DNA of 64,000 nt, taken from Chitiniphilus shinanonensis DSM 23277 (GTDB lineage: Bacteria; Pseudomonadota; Gammaproteobacteria; Burkholderiales; Chitinibacteraceae). Position 1 is the stretch's first letter, and each line of letters opens with the position of its first letter. The notes beneath the pieces are model-generated. The model ran no database searches. It saw only the letters and a list, made by a program, of their open reading frames with translations, and was not told where the DNA came from. The position numbers and the translations under genes are program-made. Below are positions 45,853-54,888 of the stretch, piece by piece. The stretch lies in assembly GCF_000374805.1 (NCBI RefSeq), contig NZ_KB895334.1:194685-258684 (forward strand). Direction: 5' to 3'.

Positions 45853-46986
45853 TCAGCGCAGCGTATCCAGCACCGACAGCAGCGGCAGCAGCACCGACGC
45901 GCCGAACTGCCGGCTGCGTTCCCCGTTCCATCCCACCGCCGGCAGCGGCCGGTCGGCCGTGTCCTTGAACGGCATCTCGATGGTGAAGGCCAGGCAGTCG
46001 AAACGGTCGCCCACCCAGTTGGTCGCCAGCGTCATCTGTTCCGGGCCGAACTGCCGTTCCTCGTAGCCGTGCTTCACCTGGAAATCCGGGCTGGCCGCCA
46101 GCCACGCCGCCTTGAACGCCTGCTGCAACCGGCCCTGCCGCGCCGAGAACGACGGATTGCCCTCGCAGCCGGCGACGAAGTTGTGGGGGATGGCCTCGTC
46201 GCCGTGCACGTCGAGGAAGGCGTCCACCCCGATCTCCAGCATCTTGTGCCGTACCAGCGCCACTTCGGGGCTGCGTTCCATCGTCGGCTCGGCCCATTCG
46301 CGGTTGAGGTTGGCGCCGGCCGCGTTGGTGCGCAGGTTGCCGCGCACGCTGCCGTCCGGATTCATGTTGGGCACCACGTACAGCACCGCGCGTTCCAGCA
46401 GCGCGCGCGCCGGGGCGTGTTCGCCGTCGAGCAGCGCTTCGATCAGCCCTTCGGCGAACCATTCGGCCATGCTCTCGCCGGGATGCTGGCGTGCGATCAC
46501 CCAGATATTGCGCTTGCCGGGCGCCGGCTCGCCGATGCGCAGCAGGTCCAGCTCGCGCCCGTCCAGCGTCAGGCCCAGCCGCTCCACCGCACACCACGGC
46601 GCGGCGGTCTGGGCGCCGGCCACCAGGTCGAGGTGGCGTTCCCACGAATACGGTTCGAAGTAGGCGTAGTGGACGGTGTCGTACTCGGGGGTGTGCTCGA
46701 ACTGCAACTGGCCGTCGCGGTAGCGGCTGGGCACGCAGAACCAATGCTGCCGGTCGTACGAGGCGCGCACCGCGTAGCCGTCCCAGCCGTCGGGATAGGC
46801 CGAGTCGGCGGCGTCGGTCAGGGTGTAGCCGCAGGCCACGCCGCGCACGCCGCTGGCGCGGAAGTGGAACCATTGCTTGAAGTCGGCGGCGTTGTCGGGG
46901 CGCAGCGCCAGGCGGATGTCGGCCGGATCGGCGCTCGACAGCACGGAGACGGCGCCAGAATCGAAGGCGGTGGAAAGATGGATCAT
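45853..46986 (-). CDS. M14 family zinc carboxypeptidase with CCP-type N-domain
   Basis: A 377-residue protein. Residues 1-120 form a beta-rich domain like the N-terminal domain of cytosolic carboxypeptidases (FHFRASGVRGVACGYTL, AYFEPYSWERHL). The M14 catalytic domain follows, with zinc ligands H168 and E171 in QHPGESMAEW and H261 in FLDVHGDE. The general base is E337 in FTIEMPFKD. Related eukaryotic enzymes remove glutamates from protein tails; the bacterial substrate is unknown. No signal peptide, so it is probably cytoplasmic. A TTG five codons upstream is the longer alternative; ATG 46986 is preferred. Confidence 0.92.
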   Translation of the reverse strand: MIHLSTAFDSGAVSVLSSADPADIRLALRPDNAADFKQWFHFRASGVRGVACGYTLTDAADSAYPDGWDGYAVRASYDRQHWFCVPSRYRDGQLQFEHTPEYDTVHYAYFEPYSWERHLDLVAGAQTAAPWCAVERLGLTLDGRELDLLRIGEPAPGKRNIWVIARQHPGESMAEWFAEGLIEALLDGEHAPARALLERAVLYVVPNMNPDGSVRGNLRTNAAGANLNREWAEPTMERSPEVALVRHKMLEIGVDAFLDVHGDEAIPHNFVAGCEGNPSFSARQGRLQQAFKAAWLAASPDFQVKHGYEERQFGPEQMTLATNWVGDRFDCLAFTIEMPFKDTADRPLPAVGWNGERSRQFGASVLLPLLSVLDTLR

Positions 46987-47017
46987 GCGTTGGCTCGCCA
47001 AAGCGGGCGGGGCGCGG

Positions 47018-48478
47018 TCAATCCTCGGCCTGCAGCACCTTGCCCGGGTTCATCAGATTGCGCGGGTCGAGCGCGCGCTTCACGGCGTGCATCAGCGCCA
47101 GCTCCAGCGGGTCGCGGTAGTGCGCCAGCTCGTCGCGCTTGAGCACGCCGATGCCGTGTTCGGCCGACAAGGTGCCATGCAGATCCGCCACCAGCCGGTA
47201 GATCACCTGGTTGATCGCCGGCTCGTGGGCATAGACCGCGTTGGTCTTGTCGTCCAGGAACACGTTGTAGTGCAGATTGCCGTCGCCCACATGGCCGAAA
47301 GCCACGATGTCGGCGGCGGGAAATTCAGCCTTCAATGCCGCCTGGGCCTCGACCAGGAAGGTGGGGATGGCCGAGATCGGCACCGCCACGTCGTGCTTGA
47401 TCGATACGCCGCGCCGCCGTTGCGCCTCGGGGATCGATTCGCGCAGCGTCCAGAAGGCCGCGGCGTCCTGCGACGACTGCGCCACCAGCGCGTCCTCGAA
47501 GCCCAGCGCCAGCAGCGCCTCGGCGAAGCGTTCCAGCAGCGACTCGCTGTCGCCGGCGTCGGACACCTCCACCAGCACGCACCAGTCCGGCGGCGTGGCA
47601 TGCGGGTGCGGCAGCTCGGGGCAGTGCTCGGCCAGCAGCGCCCAGCAACGGCGCGAGATCAGCTCGAACGAGGTGACGCGGTCGCCGATCGCCGCCTGCA
47701 AGCCGCGCAGCAGCGTCACCGCGGCGGCGGGATCGGCCACCGTGACCAGCGCGGTGGCGTGCGCCGACAGCACCGGGTACAGCCGCAACACCGCCCGGGT
47801 GATGAGCCCCAGCGTGCCTTCGGCGCCGATGAACAGATGCTTGAGATCGTAGCCGGTGTTGTCCTTGCGCAGCCCGCGCAGGCCGTTCCATACGCTGCCG
47901 TCGGCCAGTACCACCTCCAGCCCCAGCGTCAGCTCGCGCATGTTGCCGTAGTGCAGCACATTGACGCCGCCGGCGTTGGTGCCGAGCGCGCCGCCGACCC
48001 GCGCCGACGCCGACGCCGCCCATTCGGCCGGGAACAGCCGGTTGGCCGAGCGCGCCGCCGCCTGCACCTCGGCGATGGTGGCGCCGGCCTCCACCGTGAT
48101 GGTGTCGTTGGCCGCGTCCACTTCGACGATGCGGCCCATCCGCTCGAACGACACCACCAGTTGCCGCCCGCTGGCGTCGGGCGTGGCCGCGCCGCACAGA
48201 CTGGTGTTGCCGCCCTGCGGCACGAGGCTGACACCGTGCGCTGCGCACAGCTTCACCAGCGCCGCGACTTCGGCGGTGTCGCGCGGGCGGGCCACCGCCA
48301 GCGCCGCGCCCTGCCAGCGCCGCCGCTGGTCCAGCAGGTAGCCGTGGGTGGCGCTGCCGACCAGCACGCCGCCGTCGCCGAGCAGGGTTGCGAGGGAGGA
48401 AAGGAATTCGTTCACGAGGTGGCCTATCGGGCGGAGCGCAGCGGGCCGGTTGCCGGGTGATGGCGCCGGGCCGGACAT
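47018..48478 (-). CDS. FAD-binding oxidase of the GlcD / D-2-hydroxyacid dehydrogenase type
   Basis: A 486-residue flavoprotein of the FAD-linked oxidase family (GlcD, D-lactate or D-2-hydroxyglutarate dehydrogenase). The FAD-binding PCMH domain is in the first half (VSLVPQGGNTSLCGAATPDA, ALGTNAGGVNVLHYGN, KHLFIGAEGTLGLIT). The C-terminal half carries the substrate cap and the metal-associated FGHVGDGNLHYNV and SAEHGIGVLKRDELA motifs. It oxidises a D-2-hydroxyacid to a keto acid. The N-terminal 21 residues are atypical, and GTG at 48415 is an equally likely start. No GlcE/GlcF subunits are adjacent. Confidence 0.9.
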   Translation of the reverse strand: MSGPAPSPGNRPAALRPIGHLVNEFLSSLATLLGDGGVLVGSATHGYLLDQRRRWQGAALAVARPRDTAEVAALVKLCAAHGVSLVPQGGNTSLCGAATPDASGRQLVVSFERMGRIVEVDAANDTITVEAGATIAEVQAAARSANRLFPAEWAASASARVGGALGTNAGGVNVLHYGNMRELTLGLEVVLADGSVWNGLRGLRKDNTGYDLKHLFIGAEGTLGLITRAVLRLYPVLSAHATALVTVADPAAAVTLLRGLQAAIGDRVTSFELISRRCWALLAEHCPELPHPHATPPDWCVLVEVSDAGDSESLLERFAEALLALGFEDALVAQSSQDAAAFWTLRESIPEAQRRRGVSIKHDVAVPISAIPTFLVEAQAALKAEFPAADIVAFGHVGDGNLHYNVFLDDKTNAVYAHEPAINQVIYRLVADLHGTLSAEHGIGVLKRDELAHYRDPLELALMHAVKRALDPRNLMNPGKVLQAED

Positions 48479-48576
48479 GCCTGTTCAGATGGGGTCGCGG
48501 GGCGATGGTTGCAAGCTGGCGCCGCCGCTTGCGATGCCTTCATCCGGCGTGGCGCCGCCCGCATCCCGCTCTTCGG

Positions 48577-49515
48577 TCACAGCCAGAAATCGTGCCGCGC
48601 CACGTGTTGCGACAGCACGCGGTGGAAATGGCCCGGATCCTTGGCGAAGGTCATCTCGCCGGCCGCCGGCTTGTGGAAATCGAGCAGGCGCGAGGTCCAG
48701 AAGCGGATCGCCGCGCCGCGCAGCATCAGCGGCCACGCCGCGATCTCGGCGTCGTTCAAGGGTCGCACGCCCTGATAGCCGGCCAGGAAGGCGCGGGCGC
48801 GCGCCGGGTCGATGTCGCCGTCGGCGGTCACGCACCAGTCGTTGAGGGTGATCGCCACGTCGTACAGCAGCACGTCGTTGCAGGCGTAGTAGAAGTCGAT
48901 GAAGCCGCCCACCTGATCGCCGTCCATCAGCACGTTGTCGCGGAACAGGTCGGCGTGCACCACGCCGCGTGGCAGGTGCGAGAAGTCGGCCTGCGCCTGC
49001 GTCGCCAGCTCGCGGCGCAGGAAGTCGGCCTCGGCGGGCGGCATGAAGGCATAGACCGATTCGGCGGTGGCCTGCCACCACGCCAGCCCGCGCGGATTGT
49101 CCATGTGGCCGGCGTAGTGCGCGGCCGCGCGGTGCATCTGCGCCAGCATCTCGCCCACCTGCGCGCATTGCGCCGGAGACGGGCTGTCGATCACCTGGCC
49201 GGGCACGCAGGTCACCAGCAGCGTCGGGCGGCCGTTCAGCGTGTCGGTATAGGCGTCGTCCAGGTTGGCGATCGGCGCCGCCACCGCGATGCCGTGTTGC
49301 GCCAGGTGCGCCATCAGGTTGACGTAGTACGGCAGCTCGTCGGCGCGCAGCGTCTCGAACAGCGTCAGCACGTAGCGGCCGTGGGTGGTGGTGACGAAGT
49401 AGTTGGTGTTGGTGACGCCGGCGGCGATGCCCTTGAGATCGACCAGCGTCCCGATGGCGTAGCGCTTCAGGAACGGTTGCAGGTCGTCGGCGGTGACGGT
49501 GGTGAAGACGGACAT
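48577..49515 (-). CDS. thrB: Homoserine kinase (choline-kinase-like type)
   Basis: A 312-residue homoserine kinase of the aminoglycoside/choline-kinase fold, the form used in many pseudomonads and betaproteobacteria. It phosphorylates homoserine in threonine synthesis. The start MSVFTTVTADDLQPFLKRYA and the GVTNTNYFVTT loop are family-typical. The catalytic segment VVHADLFRDNVLMDG and the metal-binding GFIDFYYACNDVLLYD are intact. In related genomes it sits near DUF2782 and polA, as here, with a GNAT gene between. A hairpin-poor 60-bp gap precedes the oxidase gene. Confidence 0.94.
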   Translation of the reverse strand: MSVFTTVTADDLQPFLKRYAIGTLVDLKGIAAGVTNTNYFVTTTHGRYVLTLFETLRADELPYYVNLMAHLAQHGIAVAAPIANLDDAYTDTLNGRPTLLVTCVPGQVIDSPSPAQCAQVGEMLAQMHRAAAHYAGHMDNPRGLAWWQATAESVYAFMPPAEADFLRRELATQAQADFSHLPRGVVHADLFRDNVLMDGDQVGGFIDFYYACNDVLLYDVAITLNDWCVTADGDIDPARARAFLAGYQGVRPLNDAEIAAWPLMLRGAAIRFWTSRLLDFHKPAAGEMTFAKDPGHFHRVLSQHVARHDFWL

Positions 49516-49616
49516 GTTGCGCTCGGAATCAGGGGCCGCGAAAAGCCCGCAGTTTACGCAAGCCGGTGCCGGATGACGATGGCCGGCGCGCGTTCAGGGC
49601 CAGTCCACGACAGCGC

Positions 49617-50123
49617 TCACACCTTGCGGCCGACGATCACCAGGTCGCGCGCCACGCCGTCGAGGATCGCCACCTCGGGCAGGTGGCCCCAGCGCGCGAA
49701 GCCGTGCGCCTCGAACAGCGCCAGGCTGGGCGCGTTGTGACCGAAGATCAGCCCGACCAGCGTATGGAAACCCAATGCCGGCGCCTGCGCCATGGCGTCG
49801 CGCAGCATTTGCCGCCCCAGACCATGGCCGCGCTCGGCCTCGTCTACGTAGATGCCCAGCTCGGCGGTGCCGTCGTAGGCCGAGCGGCTGTGGAACGCCG
49901 AAAAGCTCAACCAGCCGACCACCCGCCCGTCGCGCTCGGCCACCCACAGCGGATGGCGCTCCGGCGGATGGGCGGCGAACCACGGCTCGCGGCTGGCGAC
50001 GCTGACCGGCGCCAGATCGGCCGTCACCTGGCGCGACGGGATGGTGGCGTTGTAGATCTCGATGATGCGCGGCAGGTCGGCGCGGTTGGCGATGCGATGG
50101 GTATAGCGGGAATCGGTCGGCAT
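49617..50123 (-). CDS. GNAT N-acetyltransferase (phosphinothricin-type)
   Basis: A 168-residue GNAT acetyltransferase of the Pat/MnaT type, normal length. The N-terminal HRIANRADLPRIIEIYNATI and VGWLSFSAFHSRSAYDGTAE segments, and the acetyl-CoA loop ERGHGLGRQMLRDAM, are characteristic. It acetylates a small molecule, perhaps an amino-acid analogue or methionine sulfoximine. The frame opens at 50228 inside an inverted-repeat element; ATG 50123 is chosen because family homology begins there. Confidence 0.9.
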   Translation of the reverse strand: MPTDSRYTHRIANRADLPRIIEIYNATIPSRQVTADLAPVSVASREPWFAAHPPERHPLWVAERDGRVVGWLSFSAFHSRSAYDGTAELGIYVDEAERGHGLGRQMLRDAMAQAPALGFHTLVGLIFGHNAPSLALFEAHGFARWGHLPEVAILDGVARDLVIVGRKV

Positions 50124-50168
50124 GGGGGGGCGGGGTGGGCGGGGTGGGCGGGGAGAGGGGGAAAAAAC

Positions 50169-50323
50169 CTGTGGACACAGAGTGCACGGAGAACACAGAG
50201 GACACAGAGAAAACCTGGAGAGAGGCACACCCAGTTGTCAGCGGATGACGCCTGGGTTTTCGCTCCATACGGTTTTGATCTTCTCCGTGCCCTCTGTGTT
50301 CTCCGTGATCTCTGTGTTCACAG
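50169..50323. repeat. CACAGAG-type inverted-repeat element, copy 2
   Basis: About 155 bp. The arms run CTGTGGACACAGAG then GCACGGAGAACACAGAGG, matched with a few changes by the complement at 50280-50323. The loop of about 65 bp is unrelated to other copies. It lies between two minus-strand genes and, unlike copies 1 and 3-5, lacks the outer CTTGAACCAC segment. Confidence 0.82.
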
Positions 50324-50345
50324 ATTTGCTGTTACCAACCAGCAC

Positions 50346-50669
50346 TCACCATTCGAACAGCACCCAGCGCGGCACCGAGAGATTCGGGCCGCCGATGTCC
50401 TCGCGGTCGAAGCGGCCGTTGCCTTCGCGGTCGATCAGGTAGTAGGGCTTACCGACCCTGGGCGTCACCCGCATCATGTAGAGCTTGCCCTGGATGCGGT
50501 ACTCGGCGACGGTGGCGTCGTCCTTCTCGATGATGCGCACTTCCGGCTCTTCGACGGTGGCGGCGTCCGCGCCTTCGTCGGGCATCGGCGGCGGGGTGTC
50601 GTCGGCGGCCACCGCGAAGGCGGCCAGCAGACTGAACAGGCAAGCGAGATAGCGCGGGCTGACGGGCAT
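50346..50669 (-). CDS. DUF2782 family exported protein
   Basis: A 107-residue small protein of the DUF2782 family. A signal peptide covers about residues 1-21 (YLACLFSLLAAFAVAADD). An acidic Pro-rich stretch follows, then the conserved globular part with VRIIEKDDATVAEYRIQGK, YMMRVTPRVGKPYYLID and the aromatic C-terminus PRWVLFEW. The family is found in beta- and gammaproteobacteria, usually beside thrB and polA, but has no known function. Probably periplasmic. Confidence 0.87.
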   Translation of the reverse strand: MPVSPRYLACLFSLLAAFAVAADDTPPPMPDEGADAATVEEPEVRIIEKDDATVAEYRIQGKLYMMRVTPRVGKPYYLIDREGNGRFDREDIGGPNLSVPRWVLFEW

Positions 50670-50827
50670 GGGGTTCTCCGGTTACGGGTTTCCGGGCGGC
50701 GCGGCGAGGTCGTCCGGCGCCTGTCCTGGTGCCTGCGTCGCGGCCTGCGCGCGGGCTGAAAAAGCCGGGAAGGATACGTGGTCCGGCCGGGCGGTCTGCT
50801 GCGGTCGGTCAAGCCGCGCAGTGCCTG

Positions 50828-50940
50828 GAGCGGTGAACAGAACCCTGCTGGCGGCGCCGTGCTCACTTGCCGTACGCCTTGCATTGTCTTGGTAGCGCAC
50901 GTCTTGCCAGAACCGCTTCGCTGGGTTTTGTCGACCGCTC
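50828..50940. mobile_element. MITE 2, copy B (113 bp)
   Basis: Imperfect terminal inverted repeats of about 18 bases (GAGCGGTGAACAGAACCC at the left; complement of GAGCGGTCGACAAAACCC at the right). Its reverse complement aligns along the whole length with 57396-57509, roughly 80 percent identical by eye. No coding sequence is supported. Confidence 0.82.
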
Positions 50941-50943
50941 TTT

Positions 50944-50949
50944 TATAAT
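50944..50949 (+). promoter_or_regulatory. Consensus -10 hexamer before polA
   Basis: A perfect TATAAT lies three bases outside the MITE 2 end. The -35 region (about 50921-50926, CTGGGT/TGGGTT) would be inside the element and is poor. It may be the main polA promoter. Confidence 0.45.
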
Positions 50950-51068
50950 GGCCGGGTTCCGCCCCTGTCGCTGCTGCACGGCCGTGAAATCACGACACGG
51001 GGCCTTCCCATTTCTTACAACGAGTATAGCAGGCGGTAAGCACGCCTCGCTGCCCAGGTTATCGCCCC

Positions 51069-53858
51069 ATGCCCACGCTGCTGCTGATCGACGGTTCGTC
51101 CTACCTCTACCGCGCCTTCCACGCGATCCGCGAGCTGTCCGCGCCCGACGGCACGCCCACCAACGCGTTGTATGGCTTCGTCAACATGCTCAAGCGGCTG
51201 CGCAAGGGCACGCCCGCCGACTACATCGCCTGCGTGTTCGACGCCAAGGGCAAGACCTTCCGCGACGATATCTACGCCGACTACAAGGCCAACCGGCCGC
51301 CGATGCCCGACGAACTGCGGGTGCAGGTGGAGCCGATCCACGCCGCGGTGAAGGCGTTCGGCATTCCGCTGCTGTGCGTGAGCGGGGTGGAGGCCGACGA
51401 CGTGATCGGCACCCTGGCGTTGCAGGCCACGCAGCTGGGCATCGAGACCATCATCTCCACCGGCGACAAGGACATGGCGCAGCTGGTGAACCAGCACGTG
51501 CGCATCGAGAACTCGATGACCGAAGAGGTGCTGGACGAAGCCGGTGTGTTCGCCAAGTTCGCCGTGCGCCCCGACCAGATCGTCGACTACCTCTCCCTGG
51601 TGGGCGACGCGGTGGACAACGTGCCCGGCGTGCCCAAGTGCGGCCCCAAGACCGCCGCCAAATGGCTGGCCGAGTACCAGACGCTGGACCAGCTGATCCT
51701 GCACGCCAACGCCATCAAGGGCGTGGTCGGCGACAACCTGCGCGACACGCTGTCCTGGCTGCCCACCGCGCGGGCGCTGGTCACCATCAAGTGCGACGTG
51801 CCGCTGGCCGACGAACTGCCGCACGGCCTGCCCGACCTGGCCCCCGTCGCCGAGGACTGGGCCACCCTGCTGGCGATGTTCCGCCGCTACCATTTCCGCA
51901 CCTGGACCACCGAGGCCGAGGCCAGGCTGGCCACGCCCGCGGCCTTCCCCAGCGCCGAGCCGACGGCCGGCGCCAGCGGCGCGCTGGATTTCGGCGACGC
52001 CCCCGCCCCGGCCCCCGCGCCCACCATCGAGATCGACCAGCCGGCCACCGTCGAGCGGCACTACGAAGCCATCACCACCGAGGCGCAACTCGACGACTGG
52101 CTGGCGCGCATCATGGCCGCGCCGGTGGTGTCGATCGACACCGAGACCACCAGCCTGGACCCGATGCAGGCGCGCATCGTCGGCATCTCGCTGGCGCTGG
52201 AGGCGGGCCGCGCGGCCTATCTGCCGCTGGCGCACCGCGGCCCGGACATGCCGCAGCAACTGCCGCTGGAGCCCACGCTGGCGCGACTCCGGCCGTGGCT
52301 GGAGTCCACCGCGCATCTCAAGCTGGGACAGAACCTCAAGTACGACCAGCACGTGTTCGCCAACCACGGCATCGCCCTGCGCGGCGTCGCCGACGACACC
52401 CTGCTGATGAGCTACGTGCTGGCCAGCCACGAGCGCCACAACCTGGACGATCAGGCCGCGCGCGAATTGGGTGAGACCACCATCCTGTATGAAGAAGTGT
52501 GCGGCAAGGGCGCCAAGCAGATCGGCTTCGACGAAGTGCCGGTGGACACCGCCACCGCCTACGCCGCCGAGGACGCCGACATCGCGCTGCGCCTGGCCGG
52601 CCGCCTGACCGCGCGCCTGGCCGAACTGCCGCAACTGATGGCGCTGTACCGCGACATCGAGCTGCCGGTGCGCGAAGTGCTGTTCAAGATGGAACGCACC
52701 GGCGTGCTGATCGACGCCAAAAAGCTGGCGCAGCAGAGCCACGAGATCGGCCACAAGCTGCTGGCGCTGGAATCCCAGGCGTACGAGCTGGCCGGGCAGC
52801 CGTTCAACCTGGGCTCGCCCAAGCAGATCGGCGAAATCTTCTTCGACCGCCTCAAGCTGCCGGTGGTGAAGAAGACCCCCAAGGGCGCGCCGTCCACCGA
52901 CGAGGACGTGCTCACCGAACTGGCCAAGGATTTCCCGCTGCCCAAGGTGCTGCTGGAACACCGCTCGCTGTCCAAGCTGAAATCCACCTACACCGACAAG
53001 CTGTCGTCGATGGTGAACCCCGCCACCGGTCGGGTGCACACCAGCTTCAACCAGACCGTCGCCGTCACCGGGCGGCTGTCGTCCACCGACCCCAACCTGC
53101 AGAACATCCCGATCCGCACCGCCGAGGGCCGGCGCATCCGCGAAGCGTTCATCGCCCCGCCGGGCAGCCGCATCGTCTCGGCCGACTATTCGCAGATCGA
53201 GCTGCGCATCATGGCGCACCTGTCGGGCGACGCCGCCTTGCTCAAGGCGTTCGCCGAAGGCGTGGACATCCACCGCGCCACCGCCGCCGAAGTGTTCGGC
53301 GTGGCGCGCGACGAGGTCAGCAGCGAACAGCGCCGCTACGCCAAGACCATCAACTTCGGCCTGATCTACGGCATGAGCGCCTTCGGCCTGGCGGCGCAGC
53401 TGGAGATCGAACGCAGCGCGGCGCAGAACTACATCTCGCGCTACTTCGGCCGCTTCCCCGGCGTGGCCGAGTACATGGAGCGCACCCGCGGCGAGGCCCG
53501 CGACCGCGGCTACGTGGAAACCGTGTTCGGCCGCCGGCTATGGCTGCCCGAGATCAAGTCCGCCAACCCCGCCCGCCGCGCCGGCGCCGAGCGCGCCGCG
53601 ATCAACGCCCCGATGCAGGGCACCGCCGCCGACCTGATCAAGCTGGCGATGCTGGCGGTGGATCGCTGGCTGGACGAAGCCGGCCTTGCCAGCCGCGTGA
53701 TCCTGCAAGTGCACGACGAACTGGTGCTGGAAGTGCCCGAAGCCGAACTGGCGCTGGTCAGCGCCGAACTGCCGCGCCAGATGGCCGGCGTCGCCACCCT
53801 GTCGGTGCCGCTGGTGGCCGAAGTGGGCGTCGGCGACAACTGGGAACAGGCGCACTAA
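51069..53858 (+). CDS. polA: DNA polymerase I
   Basis: A 929-residue DNA polymerase I that removes RNA primers and fills gaps. Residues 1-290 form the 5' nuclease domain (LLLIDGSSYLYRAFHA, CVFDAKGKTFRD). About 330-510 form the 3'-5' exonuclease with intact D357 and E359 in IDTETTSLDP, so proofreading is likely retained. About 520-929 form the polymerase, with motif A DYSQIELRIMAH (D706), motif B YAKTINFGLIYG and motif C VHDELVLEVP (D883). All catalytic residues are present. The promoter region abuts a MITE. Confidence 0.98.
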   Translation: MPTLLLIDGSSYLYRAFHAIRELSAPDGTPTNALYGFVNMLKRLRKGTPADYIACVFDAKGKTFRDDIYADYKANRPPMPDELRVQVEPIHAAVKAFGIPLLCVSGVEADDVIGTLALQATQLGIETIISTGDKDMAQLVNQHVRIENSMTEEVLDEAGVFAKFAVRPDQIVDYLSLVGDAVDNVPGVPKCGPKTAAKWLAEYQTLDQLILHANAIKGVVGDNLRDTLSWLPTARALVTIKCDVPLADELPHGLPDLAPVAEDWATLLAMFRRYHFRTWTTEAEARLATPAAFPSAEPTAGASGALDFGDAPAPAPAPTIEIDQPATVERHYEAITTEAQLDDWLARIMAAPVVSIDTETTSLDPMQARIVGISLALEAGRAAYLPLAHRGPDMPQQLPLEPTLARLRPWLESTAHLKLGQNLKYDQHVFANHGIALRGVADDTLLMSYVLASHERHNLDDQAARELGETTILYEEVCGKGAKQIGFDEVPVDTATAYAAEDADIALRLAGRLTARLAELPQLMALYRDIELPVREVLFKMERTGVLIDAKKLAQQSHEIGHKLLALESQAYELAGQPFNLGSPKQIGEIFFDRLKLPVVKKTPKGAPSTDEDVLTELAKDFPLPKVLLEHRSLSKLKSTYTDKLSSMVNPATGRVHTSFNQTVAVTGRLSSTDPNLQNIPIRTAEGRRIREAFIAPPGSRIVSADYSQIELRIMAHLSGDAALLKAFAEGVDIHRATAAEVFGVARDEVSSEQRRYAKTINFGLIYGMSAFGLAAQLEIERSAAQNYISRYFGRFPGVAEYMERTRGEARDRGYVETVFGRRLWLPEIKSANPARRAGAERAAINAPMQGTAADLIKLAMLAVDRWLDEAGLASRVILQVHDELVLEVPEAELALVSAELPRQMAGVATLSVPLVAEVGVGDNWEQAH

Positions 53859-53901
53859 GGCTGGGAAGAGAGAAGGGGGAAGGGCAACGGCGTAAACCCG
53901 G

Positions 53902-54140
53902 AACCCCAGGTCTTGAAACACAGAGGACACGGAGAGCACGGAGTTTCACGGAGGAAATCGGCGGGAAAGGAGGGAAATCGGAACTTTCACTCTTGTTCCT
54001 TTCTCCTTCCCGGTTGCCCTGGGAAGAGGGAAGGGCAATAGCAACGACCGCGTCACGCGCCGTTTGGCCCCTCTCCCTCTCTGGTTTCCTCTGTGAAACT
54101 CCGTGCTCTCCGTGTGCTCTGTGTTTCAAGATTTGGGGTT
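53902..54140. repeat. CACAGAG-type inverted-repeat element, copy 3
   Basis: About 239 bp. The arms begin AACCCCAGGTCTTGAAACAC (left) and pair with the complement of AACCCCAAATCTTGAAACAC (right), then continue through GACACGGAGAGCACGGAG units into TTTCAC. The central loop contains a GGGAAGAGGGAAGGG purine tract. It lies between convergent polA and yaeQ. Confidence 0.85.
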
Positions 54141-54153
54141 GGTTTTTCGGGCC

Positions 54154-54693
54154 TCACCCCAGCAATGCCCGCAGCGTGATCGCCACGTTGTCGTCGCCGT
54201 TGGACAGCGAAATCTCGCCTTCCTGGATCGTCACGTGCAGCGTCATGCCGCGTTCGGCCAGCGTGCCCAGCGCGGCCATGGCGTCGCCGTCCAGCGCCAT
54301 CACGTGCAGGTTGTCGTAACGCCCGGCCTGGCCCGACACGCCCTGCCACCACACGTCGGCATTGCGCGGGCCGTAGGCGTAGACCCAGGCTTCGGCGGCG
54401 CGGGTGGCCGCCTTCTTCAGGCGGCGCTCGTCGGGCTGGCCCAGGTCGATCCACAGCTCGATCTCGTCGACCAGGTTGCGGCGCCACAGCGCCGGCTCGT
54501 CCTCGTCGCTGATGCCCCGGCCGAACTCCAGTCCCTCGCTCGCGTGCAGCGCGAACGCCAGCACCCGCAGCATCATACGTTCGTCCGTCTCCGACGGATG
54601 ACGGGCGATGGTCAGCCCGTGGCTGCCGTAGTAACCGCGATCCAGGTCCGCCACGTTCAGCTCGACCTTGTAGATGGTTGATTTGAGCGCCAT
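54154..54693 (-). CDS. yaeQ: YaeQ family protein
   Basis: A 179-residue YaeQ family protein, the standard length. YaeQ proteins have a nuclease-like (PD-(D/E)XK-related) fold; the E. coli member was first described as a suppressor affecting the regulator RfaH, but its reaction is unknown. Recognisable segments are the start ALKSTIYKVELNVADLDRGY, HPSETDERMMLRVLAFALHA, and WIDLGQPDERRLKKAATRA. It is convergent with polA across an inverted-repeat element. Confidence 0.93.
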   Translation of the reverse strand: MALKSTIYKVELNVADLDRGYYGSHGLTIARHPSETDERMMLRVLAFALHASEGLEFGRGISDEDEPALWRRNLVDEIELWIDLGQPDERRLKKAATRAAEAWVYAYGPRNADVWWQGVSGQAGRYDNLHVMALDGDAMAALGTLAERGMTLHVTIQEGEISLSNGDDNVAITLRALLG

Positions 54694-54722
54694 CGCCCCT
54701 CCCTGTGAAAGGCGGCAAGTAT

Positions 54723-54843
54723 GGGATGGGAAGAGGGAAGGGAGAAGAGGGAAGGGTGAAAATCCAAAGCCGCGCTGTTCCTGCCTTTGCTTTTGACTTG
54801 ACCCTTCCCCCTTCCCAAAGGGCGCAGCCCTTCTCCCTTCCCA
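54723..54843. repeat. Purine-rich inverted repeat
   Basis: GGGAAGAGGGAAGGG-type tracts (54728-54757) face pyrimidine tracts (CCCTTCCCCCTTCCC at 54802-54816 and CCCTTCTCCCTTCCC at 54828-54842). Similar tracts occur at 53863-53882 and inside element copy 3 (54020-54034). It lies between yaeQ and the AraC gene. Possibly a degenerate relative of the neighbouring repeat family. Confidence 0.5.
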
Positions 54844-54888
54844 GGGGCGTTGCCCCTATCATGAGGCGATTACCAGGAGTGATCCCCG

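Larger units (their letters stand above)
50670..51068. other. 399-bp divergent region with MITE 2 before polA
   Basis: It holds the DUF2782 promoter side, MITE 2 copy B (50828-50940), a TATAAT hexamer (50944-50949) and a polA leader of about 110 bases. Confidence 0.7.

Noticed and set aside
51015-53273. Long minus-strand frame across polA
   Set aside because: Antisense shadow of a clear DNA polymerase I gene in high-GC DNA; its composition is His/Arg/Gly-rich with no domain.
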